64,000 nt of DNA from positions 1 to 64,000 of the forward strand of contig JANMYM010000052.1 in assembly GCA_031382085.1 (NCBI GenBank), read 5' to 3'. Both the position numbers and the translations under genes were made by a program. This document shows positions 9,180 to 18,326 of the stretch, in pieces (within the stretch, counting starts at the first letter, position 1; each line of letters starts with the position of its first letter). The DNA comes from UBA964 sp031382085. Its GTDB lineage: Bacteria; Pseudomonadota; Gammaproteobacteria; Steroidobacterales; Steroidobacteraceae. The notes under the pieces are model-generated. The model had not been told where the DNA came from. It saw only the letters and a list, made by a program, of their open reading frames with translations, and did no database searches.

Positions 9180-10138
9180 AGCGGCGCAGTATGCCCGCCT
9201 GCGGAACCATCGACCAGAGCGCGCGCGAAAGCATCGGCATCGAACTCACCAAAATCTTCCGGGCCCTCGCCGATGCCAAGGTAGCGGATCGGAATTCCAA
9301 AGCGCCGTGCAATCGCAAGCACGGCGCCGCCTTTGGCGGTGCCATCGAGCTTGGTGATCACTAGGCCTGTCACGCCGACGGCCGTATGGAACTGCTCCGC
9401 CTGCGCCAGCGCGTTCTGACCCTGATTGCCGTCCAGAACCAGCAGCACCTCATGGGGCGCGGTGGGTTCGGCTTTCTGCAGCACCCGTTTGATCTTGCGC
9501 AGCTCTTCCATGAGGTGGGTCTGGGCCTGCAGGCGACCGGCGGTGTCGGCAATTACGACATCGGCGCCACGCGCGCGCGCTGCGGCGATTGCATCAAACA
9601 TCACGGCCGCGGGGTCGGAGCCGGCCGCTTGCGCAATCAGTGTTGCGCCGGTGCGTTGCGCCCAGATCCCCAGCTGCTCGATCGCCGCGGCGCGAAACGT
9701 GTCGCCCGCGGCGAGAATCACGCGCCGCTTTTCATCGGCAAAGCGCCGCGCCAGCTTGCCGATGGTCGTGGTCTTGCCGGACCCGTTGACGCCGACCACC
9801 AGGATCACACAAGGCTTGTGGCGGGCATCGATTTGCAGCGGCTTCGCACAAGGCGTCAGCAACGCGGCGATATCGGCGCGCAACGCCGTCAGCAGGGCGT
9901 CTACGTCGGCAAGTTCCTTGCGGGCCACCTTTTGGCGCAGCCCCTCGAGCAGCTCGCCGGTCGCCTGCACGCCTACATCCGCTGTCAGCAGGCGCGATTC
10001 CAGTTCCTCGAGGATTTCCTCATCGATCTTCCGGCCACGGAACACGTTGGCCAGGTCATAGGATAGCCAGGAATTCGGTTGGTTGAGCTTCTGCCGCAGG
10101 CGGCGGAAAAATCCCTGGCGTTCGGCCGGATCGGTCAT
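9176..10138 (-). CDS. ftsY: Signal recognition particle receptor FtsY
   Basis: 320-residue SRP GTPase that docks ribosome-nascent-chain complexes at the inner membrane. An N domain precedes the G domain, with P-loop GVNGSGKT at 116-123, DTAGRLQ near 205 and the TKLDGTAKGG motif near 265. The acidic A domain found in E. coli is almost absent, as in many bacteria. First gene of the ftsY-ftsE-ftsX(-rpoH) cluster. Confidence 0.96.
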   Translation of the reverse strand: MTDPAERQGFFRRLRQKLNQPNSWLSYDLANVFRGRKIDEEILEELESRLLTADVGVQATGELLEGLRQKVARKELADVDALLTALRADIAALLTPCAKPLQIDARHKPCVILVVGVNGSGKTTTIGKLARRFADEKRRVILAAGDTFRAAAIEQLGIWAQRTGATLIAQAAGSDPAAVMFDAIAAARARGADVVIADTAGRLQAQTHLMEELRKIKRVLQKAEPTAPHEVLLVLDGNQGQNALAQAEQFHTAVGVTGLVITKLDGTAKGGAVLAIARRFGIPIRYLGIGEGPEDFGEFDADAFARALVDGSAGGHTAPL

Positions 10139-10160
10139 GAACTTCGCAGGCTCCTAACAA

Positions 10161-10184
10161 GAAGGGCGGCCGAAGCCGCCCTTC
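10161..10184 (-). terminator. Intrinsic terminator-like hairpin after the lipase gene
   Basis: A perfect 10-bp GC-rich stem (GAAGGGCGGC / GCCGCCCTTC) with a 4-nt loop CGAA. It sits 21 bp past the stop of the minus-strand lipase gene and upstream of ftsY. On the minus strand it is followed by a weak TTGTTAGG stretch rather than a true U-run. Confidence 0.75.
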
Positions 10185-10205
10185 CGGTATCGCTGTTTGA
10201 TGCGG

Positions 10206-12320
10206 TTACGGTTGCGTGACCGCGCCGTTGGTGATCTTGATGACCGTGCCATCGGTGGCGACGAACGTCACCGCCTGGGTCTGCATTTCGACCGTGGCCG
10301 CGAGGCTCGCCGTCGGGCTCAGAAGGGAGGCATGCGATCCCGCGATCATGTTCACCCAGCCGCGCGAGGCCGCGTTGTTGCCTACGGCTGCAATCCGGGT
10401 GAGGTTGACCGCGCTGACAAGTCTCTGGGTCGCAGTGTTAGGCACAACGGTATCGCCAGTGACCTGCTGTAGAAAGTAGGGGCGCAGCGCGACTGCCGAA
10501 GCAATGTAGTTCAGCGGATCGCCCGCGTCGATCGCGGCCTGGACGTCACGGACGAACTGCTCGAATGCGGTCGATGGCAGGCCCTGGGCGCTCAAGCCAG
10601 CCCGGATCGTCGGGCCAAAGGTCGGCGAATCGAAAACCAGCCTGGCGATGCCGCCGCCCGGTACCGAGGCGACCGCGGCGCGCAGGCCGCTGGGCAGGCC
10701 CGCAAATGTCGTGCCGACGATTCCGCCCAGGGAGATGCCAACGTAATAGATCTTGTTAGCATCGATGTCGGCCACGGTGTCGCCGTTGAGGTCCAGCGTC
10801 GGCAGTGCGCGGGTCAGGGTCAGCAGATCAGCCGCGGCCTCTCGAAGGTTGTCGCGGCTCGTCAACAAGGACGACAGGTTGATGAAATGCGTGCCCGAAG
10901 GATCCCGCCCATCGCCGCCCGGCGGCGCGCTGGTGGCGTTATTGACCAGGTCCAGGTCGAAGGTGCGCTCATACGAGGTCGCACCTGCGGGCGCCGTGCC
11001 GCCATACAGCGGATTCGCTGGCGATGCGTACAACGGGTTGGTGGCGCTGGTCAAACCATGCAATGGCACGTCGATCGCGGCGATCATGAAGCCTGCGTCC
11101 GCCAGAGCGTCCGCGATCGCCAGTGCCTGCGTGCGGTCACCGCCGAGGCCGTGTTGGAATATGACCACCGGCCAGCCAGTGCCTGGCTTGACGCCGCCAC
11201 TGGCGGCGGTTGCGTTAGGCACCGTATAAAGAACGGGAATCGTCAGATTCTCAGTGGCGACTGGCACCGGGTTGAATCGCGTCAGGAACCGGCTGTTAGC
11301 ATCGAGCGGCGACGGATTGCCGGTCCAGGATGCGGTGAGCGGCGCGGTGCGCGACAGGTAGTAGGGAACCTGCAACGTTCCCGCCCAGACATTGGCCTTG
11401 CCGGCGAGACCGGCCAACGCCTGCGCAGTTGTCAGGCCTGTGGGCCGCGCCGCGATTGGGCGCGCCGCGCCAGTGGCAACTTGGGCCGCCAGGATGTTCA
11501 TCGTATCGCGCGTGTTCTGCGTCGAAAAGCTGAAGCTCTGGATGATGTTGGCGGTCGCGACACCAACGCCGCCGGCAATCTGGAACTGGGCCGCGGTCAG
11601 GCGGCAGATGCCGTTGAGCGTGGAGTTCGTGATCGTGATGCAGGTCGGCAGCGCGGCTTTGATGGTTTCAAAGTCGGTATCGGCGTTGGCGGCGGCGCCA
11701 GCGGCGCTGCGAATGCCGTTTGTTAGCACAACAAGGTAGCCAACGTTGGTGGCGCCGGAACTCGGTACCAGCGGCTTCAGCGGTGTGATCAGCAGGTTTG
11801 CGCCGCCGGTGGTCGGGTCAGGATTGACCGTCGCCGAGAAATCGGTACCGAGTGTCAGCAATCCACCGACACCAATCGTGGCTTTGGTGGCATTGTCGAC
11901 GTTGACCCGCACGACGCGCACGTTAGCAGCGGTCAGCGTAGTCGGGTCGATCGCGCTGCTGAAACGAACGGAGATCGTTGCCGTGGTCGAGTAACCATCG
12001 AGCGCGTTGACGGCGCTGACGCCTGGCTCAAGCGCGTTCGCTGGCAGGTTCAACGTGCCGTCGGTCGAGCCATTGAAGAACAGGTCCGTCGGAAACGGCA
12101 GAACCGGCGCTGCTGTCACACCATTGACGGTGACCGGCGCAACGAACAGCGCGCGGAAGTCGTTGCGGCCGGGAGTGGCGCCGCCGTTAGGATTGTTATT
12201 GCCGCTGGCGGTGTTGGTGGCGCCAATCGTGCCGCCTGTGCCGTCGGACGACGACTTCGAGCAACCGACGAGGGCCAGCGCGGCGATTAGCGCCGCTGCG
12301 GCAAAAAGATGCCTTTGCAT
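10206..12320 (-). CDS. Surface lipoprotein lipase, VolA/Pla-1-like
   Basis: 704-residue lipoprotein. The signal peptide ends in the lipobox LVGC at about residues 17-20, followed by a Ser/Gly-rich linker, an Ig-like N-terminal region (about 60-200) and an alpha/beta-hydrolase domain. The oxyanion-region HGLGG is near 385, the nucleophile elbow GISLG places Ser at about 530, an Asp in GDTVVPN is near 623, and a His in GSHASLL is near 663: a complete catalytic triad. This architecture matches VolA/Pla-1-type extracellular phospholipases. ATG 12320, with an AGGAG site, is chosen over the frame opening at 12452. Confidence 0.85.
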   Translation of the reverse strand: MQRHLFAAAALIAALALVGCSKSSSDGTGGTIGATNTASGNNNPNGGATPGRNDFRALFVAPVTVNGVTAAPVLPFPTDLFFNGSTDGTLNLPANALEPGVSAVNALDGYSTTATISVRFSSAIDPTTLTAANVRVVRVNVDNATKATIGVGGLLTLGTDFSATVNPDPTTGGANLLITPLKPLVPSSGATNVGYLVVLTNGIRSAAGAAANADTDFETIKAALPTCITITNSTLNGICRLTAAQFQIAGGVGVATANIIQSFSFSTQNTRDTMNILAAQVATGAARPIAARPTGLTTAQALAGLAGKANVWAGTLQVPYYLSRTAPLTASWTGNPSPLDANSRFLTRFNPVPVATENLTIPVLYTVPNATAASGGVKPGTGWPVVIFQHGLGGDRTQALAIADALADAGFMIAAIDVPLHGLTSATNPLYASPANPLYGGTAPAGATSYERTFDLDLVNNATSAPPGGDGRDPSGTHFINLSSLLTSRDNLREAAADLLTLTRALPTLDLNGDTVADIDANKIYYVGISLGGIVGTTFAGLPSGLRAAVASVPGGGIARLVFDSPTFGPTIRAGLSAQGLPSTAFEQFVRDVQAAIDAGDPLNYIASAVALRPYFLQQVTGDTVVPNTATQRLVSAVNLTRIAAVGNNAASRGWVNMIAGSHASLLSPTASLAATVEMQTQAVTFVATDGTVIKITNGAVTQP

Positions 12321-12424
12321 GATCGAAACTCCTGTGAGCGGGCGGCAGTCGTTACGCGAGCCGCAGTTCTTGTAATAGATGGCGTAGGGTACGCTTCCGA
12401 CCAGAATAGTGGCAAGCAAGCAGC

Positions 12425-13036
12425 GTGAGTTCGCGAGGCAAAAAAACCACAACCGCCACGGGGCGGAGAGACGCCCCTGGCAAGCCGGAGAAATCGGCAG
12501 TGGACTTGCGCATTATCGCGGGTCAGTGGCGCGGCCGCCGCTGGCGCTTTTTGGCTGCGGAAGGGGTCCGGCCCACGCCCGACCGCGTCCGCGAAACCCT
12601 GTTCAACTGGCTGGCGCCGCGTGTCGCTGGCGCGCGTTGTCTTGACCTGTTCGCCGGCAGTGGAGCGCTTGGTCTGGAGGCCCTGTCACGCGGTGCGGGA
12701 CATGTGACGTTCGTCGAAAGGCAGAGCCCCGTGGCCCAGGCCCTGCAGGCGCAACTGGCATTATGGAAGGCCAGCAATTATGAGCTGCACGTCGCCGACG
12801 CCAGCGCTTGGCTCGCGCAGGCTGGGTCACCGTTCGACATCGTGTTTCTCGATCCGCCATTCGACGCCGGCCTGACGACCGCGGTGCTCGCGCGGTTGCG
12901 AGCGCGCCAACTCCTGGTGCCCGGCGGCTGGGTGTATCTCGAGCAGCCGGCGGATGCGCCACCGCCCGGAGACTGGGCCCTGCACAGGTCTGGCCGCGCC
13001 GGCGCGGTCGGGTATTATCTCCTGCATGAAGCGTAG
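12425..13036 (+). CDS. rsmD: 16S rRNA (guanine966-N2)-methyltransferase RsmD
   Basis: 203-residue Rossmann methyltransferase. The SAM-binding motif LDLFAGSGALGLEALSRG is near residue 74, the catalytic DPPF motif near 140, and the N-terminal RIIAGQWRGRR signature near 29. It starts with GTG 12425; a later start near residue 26 is possible because the first ~25 residues are basic and unconserved. It overlaps coaD by 11 bp, the common rsmD-coaD pairing. Confidence 0.93.
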   Translation: MSSRGKKTTTATGRRDAPGKPEKSAVDLRIIAGQWRGRRWRFLAAEGVRPTPDRVRETLFNWLAPRVAGARCLDLFAGSGALGLEALSRGAGHVTFVERQSPVAQALQAQLALWKASNYELHVADASAWLAQAGSPFDIVFLDPPFDAGLTTAVLARLRARQLLVPGGWVYLEQPADAPPPGDWALHRSGRAGAVGYYLLHEA

Positions 13037-13511
13037 CGCTCTTTATCCCGGCACTTTCGATCCGATTACCAACGGACATCACGACCTGGTGCGGCGGGCG
13101 TCCGGCATCTTCGATCGCGTGCTGGTGGCGGTCGCCGCCAACCCTAACAAAACGCCGATGTTCACGCTCGATGAGCGCATCGGCATGGCTCGAAAGGTGC
13201 TGGCCGACCTGCCGAATGTCGAGGTTGCGGGCTACTCCGGTTTGACAGTGGATTACGCCGCGAAGCACGGCACCCAGTTCGTGGTCCGCGGCCTGCGCGC
13301 GATCTCCGACTTCGAATACGAATTCCAGCTGGCTAACATGAGCCGGCATTTGTCGCGCGAATATGAGACAGTGTTTCTGACTCCGAAGGAACAGTTCACG
13401 TTTATTTCTTCGACGCTGGTGCGCGAAATCGCCGTGCTGGGCGGTAACGTCAACGAATTTGTGCACCCGATCGTCGCGGCCGAGCTGTACAAGAAACGAC
13501 GCGTCGCCTGA
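13026..13511 (+). CDS. coaD: Phosphopantetheine adenylyltransferase CoaD
   Basis: 161-residue enzyme adding AMP to 4'-phosphopantetheine in coenzyme A synthesis. It has the nucleotidyltransferase motif YPGTFDPITNGH at residues 6-17, the RGLRAISDFEYE block near 90, and the C-terminal FISSTLVREIA motif near 126. ATG 13026 lies within the last codons of rsmD. Confidence 0.96.
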   Translation: MKRSALYPGTFDPITNGHHDLVRRASGIFDRVLVAVAANPNKTPMFTLDERIGMARKVLADLPNVEVAGYSGLTVDYAAKHGTQFVVRGLRAISDFEYEFQLANMSRHLSREYETVFLTPKEQFTFISSTLVREIAVLGGNVNEFVHPIVAAELYKKRRVA

Positions 13512-13530
13512 AAACTCCCCGCCGGCAAGC

Positions 13531-14256
13531 TTATTTTTTCGCTCGCCGCCGCCGTTTCGCCGGTTTCCGGACGCGAGGTGGCGGTTGCGGCGGCGCCGGC
13601 AATCGTTGTTCGCGATGCAGATCCACTGCGCGCCACAGGTACCAGCTGGCGATGCTGCGCCACGGCGCCCAACGTTCCGCAAAAATCGCCAGCGCCTTCG
13701 GGTGCGGCATCGAGCGCAGGCCGTAGGCCAGCATGAAACCCTGGCGAACGCCGAAATCATCGACCGGCAGCACATCCACGCGGCCGAGTTGGAACATCAG
13801 CATCATCTGCACGGTCCACGGTCCGATCCCGCGTACCGCGGTCAGGCGTTCGATGATGTCCTGATCCGCCAGGGACTCAAGCTCGGCGCCGCGTGTTGGC
13901 ACCGTGCCGTCCAGGACCTTGGCGGCAAGATCGCGAATCGCGGCAATCTTGCCGACGGACAGGCCTGCGGCCCGCAGGCGCCCCGGCTCCGTTGTTAGCA
14001 CCTGCCCGGGTGTTGGATGATCCGCGCCGCCATAGATGGCAAGAAACCGCTTGAGAATGGTTTTTGCGGCGCTGCCATTCAATTGCTGGTGCGCGATCGC
14101 ATGGGTCAGGTGATTGAACGGTGAACCGGTAAAGCCCGGAATCAGGGTGCAGGGTCCGGTGGCACGGATCACGCCGCCGAGAACGGGGTCAATCCTGCTT
14201 AGTCGTCGCCGTGCGGCGCGCCAGCCGTCGGCACTGTGATCGCGCGACACAGTCAT
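13531..14256 (-). CDS. DNA-3-methyladenine glycosylase (AlkA-like, HhH-GPD)
   Basis: 241-residue base-excision glycosylase. The helix-hairpin-helix is LTAVRGIGPWTVQMMLMF (about residues 138-155), and the catalytic Asp is in VDVLPVDDFGVRQG (about 163-170). The C-terminal ~30 residues form a Pro-rich then Arg/Lys-rich tail, probably non-specific DNA binding. The start overlaps the mutM stop by ATGA, so two repair glycosylases are coupled in one operon. Confidence 0.9.
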   Translation of the reverse strand: MTVSRDHSADGWRAARRRLSRIDPVLGGVIRATGPCTLIPGFTGSPFNHLTHAIAHQQLNGSAAKTILKRFLAIYGGADHPTPGQVLTTEPGRLRAAGLSVGKIAAIRDLAAKVLDGTVPTRGAELESLADQDIIERLTAVRGIGPWTVQMMLMFQLGRVDVLPVDDFGVRQGFMLAYGLRSMPHPKALAIFAERWAPWRSIASWYLWRAVDLHREQRLPAPPQPPPRVRKPAKRRRRAKK

Positions 14257-15098
14257 TTTTTTCGCGCTGCTTTTTGCCGCGGAGGTTGACAGCGCGGACA
14301 GAAATAGCTGGAGCGTTGGCCCTGTTGCAGATGCCGGATCGGCGTCCGGCAAACGCGGCAGGGATCGCCGTCGCGTTCGTAGACGTAGAGTTTTTGCCGG
14401 AAGTATCCGGGGTTGCCGTCCGTGCCGACATAGTCGCGTAGCGTGGTGCCGCCGGCGCGGATCGCCATACCTAACACGCGCCTGATGGCGCGCGCCAGTC
14501 GCCGGCAGTCATCCAGCGACAGGCTGCGGGCGCTGCGGGTCGGCCGGATGCGCGCGCGGAACAGCGCCTCGCTGGCGTAGATGTTGCCGACGCCGACCAC
14601 CCGTTGTCCGTTCATCAGTAACTGCTTGATGGCGACGCGACGCCTGCGCGTCACCTTGAAAAGGTATGCGCCATCGAACGCGTCATCGAGCGGCTCAGGC
14701 GCCAGTTTCGCCAGCAAAGCGTGCAGTTCGGGCGCCTCGGCCGAGTGATGCAGGCTGCCGAAACGCCTTGGATCGTTGAACCGCAGCAGCTGGCCCGACG
14801 CTAACAGAATATCGACATGATCGTGAGTCAGGCGCGCCGTGCCCGCGGGCAGGATGCGCAGGTTTCCCGACATCCCGAGGTGCCAGATCACGGTGCTGGC
14901 GTCGTCGAGACCTAACAAAAGGTACTTGGCGCGGCGGCCCGCGGTGACAATGGTGCGCCCGGTCAGCAGCGCCGCGAAATCGGGCGCCACGCGCCAGCGC
15001 AGTCGCGGCTCGTGGATGGCGCAGGCGAGGATACGCTGTCCCACCACATGCGGTTCCAGGCCGCGGCGCGTGGTCTCAACTTCCGGGAGCTCAGGCAT
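14253..15098 (-). CDS. mutM: Formamidopyrimidine-DNA glycosylase MutM
   Basis: 281-residue Fpg/MutM, which removes 8-oxoguanine. The N-terminus MPELPEVETTRRGL supplies the catalytic Pro and Glu. The catalytic-domain Lys is in the LGMSGNLRI region, and a C-terminal zinc finger with CRVC...CPRC spans about residues 247-270. Full length plus a short basic tail. Confidence 0.97.
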   Translation of the reverse strand: MPELPEVETTRRGLEPHVVGQRILACAIHEPRLRWRVAPDFAALLTGRTIVTAGRRAKYLLLGLDDASTVIWHLGMSGNLRILPAGTARLTHDHVDILLASGQLLRFNDPRRFGSLHHSAEAPELHALLAKLAPEPLDDAFDGAYLFKVTRRRRVAIKQLLMNGQRVVGVGNIYASEALFRARIRPTRSARSLSLDDCRRLARAIRRVLGMAIRAGGTTLRDYVGTDGNPGYFRQKLYVYERDGDPCRVCRTPIRHLQQGQRSSYFCPRCQPPRQKAARKK

Positions 15099-15115
15099 GG
15101 CCTGAGTCTAAATCG

Positions 15116-15150
15116 CGCGCGCCATCTTTGTTAGCGCGCGGTGGCGCGCG
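15116..15150 (-). terminator. Candidate terminator of rpmB-rpmG
   Basis: Inverted repeat with 9-bp arms (CGCGCGCCA / TGGCGCGCG) begins 5 bp past the rpmG stop on the minus strand and lies between rpmG and mutM. The stem is GC-rich but there is no strong U-tract, so termination strength is uncertain. Confidence 0.45.
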
Positions 15151-15154
15151 AAAA

Positions 15155-15310
15155 CTATTTGATCTTGGTTTCTTTGTAGGAAACGTGCTTGCGCACCACC
15201 GGGTCGTACTTCCTGGTTTCCATCTTTTCAGGATGCAGGCGCTTGTTTTTCATCGCCACGTAGAAGTGACCGGTACCGGCGGTCGACAGCAATTTTACTT
15301 TTTCGCGCAT
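15155..15310 (-). CDS. rpmG: Ribosomal protein bL33
   Basis: 51 residues, starting MREKVKLLSTAGTGHFYVAM and ending KYDPVVRKHVSYKETKIK. This is the zinc-free type of bL33 of the large ribosomal subunit, with no CxxC pairs. It follows rpmB by 15 bp, the usual rpmB-rpmG operon. Confidence 0.96.
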   Translation of the reverse strand: MREKVKLLSTAGTGHFYVAMKNKRLHPEKMETRKYDPVVRKHVSYKETKIK

Positions 15311-15325
15311 GACGGCTGCCTCAGA

Positions 15326-15562
15326 TCAGATCTTCATGCCCTGGGAGCGAAGTTTGGCAACGACTGCTTCGATGCCGTTCTTCTCGACCGTGCGCAGCGC
15401 CGACGTCGCCAGCCGCAGGGACACCCAGCGCTTTTCGCCTTCCAGCCAGAAACGCTGCGTATGCAGGTTCGGCAGAAAACGGCGACGACGCTTGTTGTTG
15501 GCGTGGGAGACTGTATTGCCAACCGTGGGCTTCTTGCCGGTAACTTCGCACACGCGGGACAT
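15326..15562 (-). CDS. rpmB: Ribosomal protein bL28
   Basis: 78-residue bL28, beginning MSRVCEVTGKKPTVGNTVSH and containing the typical RFLPNLHTQRFW block. First gene of rpmB-rpmG, with a sigma-70-like promoter about 70 bp upstream. Confidence 0.97.
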   Translation of the reverse strand: MSRVCEVTGKKPTVGNTVSHANNKRRRRFLPNLHTQRFWLEGEKRWVSLRLATSALRTVEKNGIEAVVAKLRSQGMKI

Positions 15563-15631
15563 GAAAGTTCTCTTTTTAAATCAATAAGTTAGTGGCGCCA
15601 AGGTGGCCCTGAGGCCGCCAAAGGGCCCGCC

Positions 15632-15660
15632 TTTATACCGGAACTTGGCCGCCACGGCAA
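15632..15660 (-). promoter_or_regulatory. Putative sigma-70 promoter of rpmB-rpmG
   Basis: On the minus strand, -35 TTGCCG (15655-15660), a 17-bp spacer and -10 TATAAA (15632-15637). The predicted transcription start would leave a ~60-nt leader before rpmB. Confidence 0.6.
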
Positions 15661-15765
15661 CCGCCGCAGTCGACGGCGCCGACGGGGTCCCCTACGGCGT
15701 TTTTTCCACTAGGCTTATACCAGGCTGGGGCGCGAGTTTTCCAGGCGCACATCAGGGGGTCGTCT

Positions 15766-17520
15766 ATGTTCAGTTTGTTGCCGCGCGCTGTTGCGTTGGT
15801 CTTATTTGCGACTGCGATCGCGCCCGTCAATGCCGCGGCGCCCAAGGGGGCCGACGCTGCCCTGCAGGCCATCTACCGTACCGAATGGGCCTGGCGTCAG
15901 GAGCAGTTCGCCGACGACGAGGACAGCCAGCGGGGCGTCAAGGATCATCTGCCCAAAGTCGATACGGCGAGCCAGGACCTGCGCCTGCGCTACTGGGAAG
16001 AAGTCGCCAGGAAACTGGATCGTATCGACCGCAAAAGACTCTCGGCGCAAGAGCAAATCAACTTCGACATCTATCGTCCGCAAATCGCCACGCTCATCGC
16101 GTCGCAACGATTTCGCGATTTCGAAATACCGGCCAACGCGGATACGACCTTCTGGACCAATCTGGGTTACACGGCCCGCAAACAGTTCCGCACGCTCGCG
16201 GACTACCAGCACTGGCTCAGCCAGCTGCGCGACATTCCGCGCTACTTCAACGAACAGATGGCCCAGATGCGTGCCGGTCTCAAGCGTGGCTTCACGCCGC
16301 CGCAGCTGACCCTGCTGGGTCGCGATGCCTCGATCACGGCGATCATCGATACGACGCCCGAAGCTAACAGTTTCTATACGCCATTGCGGGAGATGAACGG
16401 CATCGCCCCCGATGAGCAGACTCGCCTGCGGGCCGAAGCCAGCGCTGTCATACGCGATGTCGTGCAACCCGCTTTCCGGGTATTGCTGGATTTCTGGCGC
16501 AATGAATATGTGCCAGGCGCCCGTCAGACCCTCGCCGCGGAAGAGATGCCGGATGGCAACGCGTTCTATCGCGCCAAGATCCGCGAGTTCACGACGCTCG
16601 ATCTTGAGCCCGCGGCGATCCATGCGATCGGCGAGTCCGAGGTCGCGCGCCTGCATGCCGAGATGTCAGGCGTCATGAAGGAGACAGGGTTCTCCGGCGA
16701 CTTTCCGGCGTTCCTGAAATTCCTGCGCACGGATCCGCAGTTCTACGCGAAAACGCCCGACGAGTTGCTGATGCGCGCCGCGTGGATCGCCAAGAAGTTC
16801 GATGCGAAAAGTTCGCAGTATTTCGGTTACCTGCCGCGCATGCGCTTTGCGATCAAATCGGTGCCCGACGATCTCGCGCCGTTTTATACCGCCGGTCGCG
16901 GCGGCCCCGGCCTCTACCTCGTGAACACCTACAACCTGCCATCGCGGCCGCTCTACAGCCTACCCGCGCTGACGATGCATGAGTCCGCACCCGGCCATGC
17001 ATTCCAGATGCCGATCGCGATGGAACACAAGAATCAGCCGGAATTCCGCCAGAAAACGTACATTTCGGCGTTCGGCGAAGGCTGGGCGCTGTACTGCGAG
17101 AAGCTCGGACTGGAAATGGGGATTTACGAAACGCCCTACGAGCACTTCGGCATGCTGAGCTATCAGATGTGGCGCGCCGCGAGGCTGGTGGTCGACACCG
17201 GCGTGCATTCGCAGGGCTGGACGCGCGCTCGCGCGATCCAGTATTTGCAGGACTACACTGCGCTGCCCGAGCATGAGATCGAAACCGAAGTCGATCGCTA
17301 TATCGCCTGGCCCGGGCAGGCGCTGTCCTACTATCTCGGCGAAATGGCCATCGTAAAGGCGCGCGCCAAGGCCGAGTCCGCGTTAGCTGCGAAATTCAAC
17401 ATCCGCGCTTTTCACGATACCGTGCTGGAATTGGGGTCGGTGCCATTGCCGGTTCTGGAGGCTCGCATCGATCGCTTCATAGCCGAGGGCGGCGTCGGAC
17501 CCTATCCCGACCTGGAATAG
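15766..17520 (+). CDS. DUF885 family exported protein (putative zinc peptidase)
   Basis: 584 residues with a signal peptide (about 1-24, cleaved near VNAAAP) and a DUF885 domain over the rest. The family's metal-site pattern is visible: TMHESAPGHAFQ (about residues 403-414) and a downstream FGEGWALYCEKLG (about 433-445), resembling a gluzincin arrangement with two His and a Glu. Substrate unknown; probably periplasmic peptide hydrolysis (inference). It ends 8 bp from the convergent radC gene. Confidence 0.85.
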   Translation: MFSLLPRAVALVLFATAIAPVNAAAPKGADAALQAIYRTEWAWRQEQFADDEDSQRGVKDHLPKVDTASQDLRLRYWEEVARKLDRIDRKRLSAQEQINFDIYRPQIATLIASQRFRDFEIPANADTTFWTNLGYTARKQFRTLADYQHWLSQLRDIPRYFNEQMAQMRAGLKRGFTPPQLTLLGRDASITAIIDTTPEANSFYTPLREMNGIAPDEQTRLRAEASAVIRDVVQPAFRVLLDFWRNEYVPGARQTLAAEEMPDGNAFYRAKIREFTTLDLEPAAIHAIGESEVARLHAEMSGVMKETGFSGDFPAFLKFLRTDPQFYAKTPDELLMRAAWIAKKFDAKSSQYFGYLPRMRFAIKSVPDDLAPFYTAGRGGPGLYLVNTYNLPSRPLYSLPALTMHESAPGHAFQMPIAMEHKNQPEFRQKTYISAFGEGWALYCEKLGLEMGIYETPYEHFGMLSYQMWRAARLVVDTGVHSQGWTRARAIQYLQDYTALPEHEIETEVDRYIAWPGQALSYYLGEMAIVKARAKAESALAAKFNIRAFHDTVLELGSVPLPVLEARIDRFIAEGGVGPYPDLE

Positions 17521-17528
17521 AACCGGTC

Positions 17529-18230
17529 CTACATCAGCCCTTTTTCTGCGAGCGAGACCGCGTCGGCCCCGGCGACAACCAGGTGATCGAGCACGCGGAT
17601 GTCCACCAGCGCGAGCGCCTCCTTGAGACGCCGCGTGATCATCTCGTCCGCCTGGCTGGGCTCCGCAATGCCGGAAGGGTGGTTGTGCGCCAGGATGACG
17701 GCGGCGGCGTTGTGTGCGAGCGCCTGGCGCAGCACTTCGCGGGGGTGCACGGTGGCGCCGTCGATGGTGCCGCGGAACAGCTCTTCGAAACGGATCAGCC
17801 GGTGGCGGTTGTCGAGATAGAGGCAGCAGAAGACCTCATAGGGCCGGTCCCGGAGTTGGGCGATCAGGAAGGCTCGCGTTTCGCCCGGCGAGCCCAGGAC
17901 GGAACCCGCCTCCAGGCCCTGGCGGAAGTGGCGTCGCGCCAATTCCAGGGAGGCCTGCAGGCTGGCATAGCGCGCCGGGCCCAGTCCGGTCCCGTTTCGC
18001 GCGACCGCTGCCGGAGCCCCCAGCAGACCGCGCAGCGAACCGTGCCGTGCCAACAGATCCTGGGCGAGTTCGACGACATTGCGCCCGGGAATGCCGGTGC
18101 CGAAGAGTACCGCCAACAATTCGGCGTCCGTCAGGGCGCTGGCCCCGCCCAGCAGCAGCTTCTCGCGCGGCCGGTTGCTGCGTGGCCAGTGCTTGAGGCC
18201 GCGCATTGCGTCGGGAGGTGCTGTAGCCAT
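17529..18230 (-). CDS. radC: RadC-like JAB/MPN-domain protein
   Basis: 233 residues from ATG 18230; starts at 18206 or a TTG at 18266 are also possible since no clear ribosome site decides it. A helix-hairpin-helix-like N-terminus is followed by the JAMM metal-binding motif HNHPSG with a downstream Asp (SQADEM) about residues 185-200. Named RadC historically; the repair role is doubtful and biochemical function is unresolved. Divergent from coaBC, as in many gammaproteobacteria. Confidence 0.92.
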   Translation of the reverse strand: MATAPPDAMRGLKHWPRSNRPREKLLLGGASALTDAELLAVLFGTGIPGRNVVELAQDLLARHGSLRGLLGAPAAVARNGTGLGPARYASLQASLELARRHFRQGLEAGSVLGSPGETRAFLIAQLRDRPYEVFCCLYLDNRHRLIRFEELFRGTIDGATVHPREVLRQALAHNAAAVILAHNHPSGIAEPSQADEMITRRLKEALALVDIRVLDHLVVAGADAVSLAEKGLM

Positions 18231-18311
18231 CGCAATATGATTGCCTGCAGGACCCGCGGTGGCCAACCGCGAATCGGGTGCGCTTGCGCAGAATCGAAAT
18301 GGCTAACACTC

Positions 18312-18317
18312 TATAAT
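18312..18317 (+). promoter_or_regulatory. Consensus -10 element immediately before coaBC
   Basis: Perfect TATAAT ends 9 bp before the coaBC ATG at 18327. A start about 7 nt downstream would give a leader of only 2-3 nt, and no Shine-Dalgarno sequence is visible. The -35 at 17-bp spacing is weak. Confidence 0.45.
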
Positions 18318-18326
18318 CAGCAAGAC

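Noticed and set aside
10887..11726. Plus-strand frame inside the lipase gene
   Set aside because: Arg-rich shadow of a gene with a full catalytic triad on the other strand.
12603..13775. Minus-strand 390-codon frame across rsmD and coaD
   Set aside because: Covers two clear plus-strand enzymes; low-complexity Arg-rich composition.
17583..18326. N-terminal extension of the coaBC frame
   Set aside because: This part is antisense to radC; CoaBC begins at ATG 18327 by homology and length.
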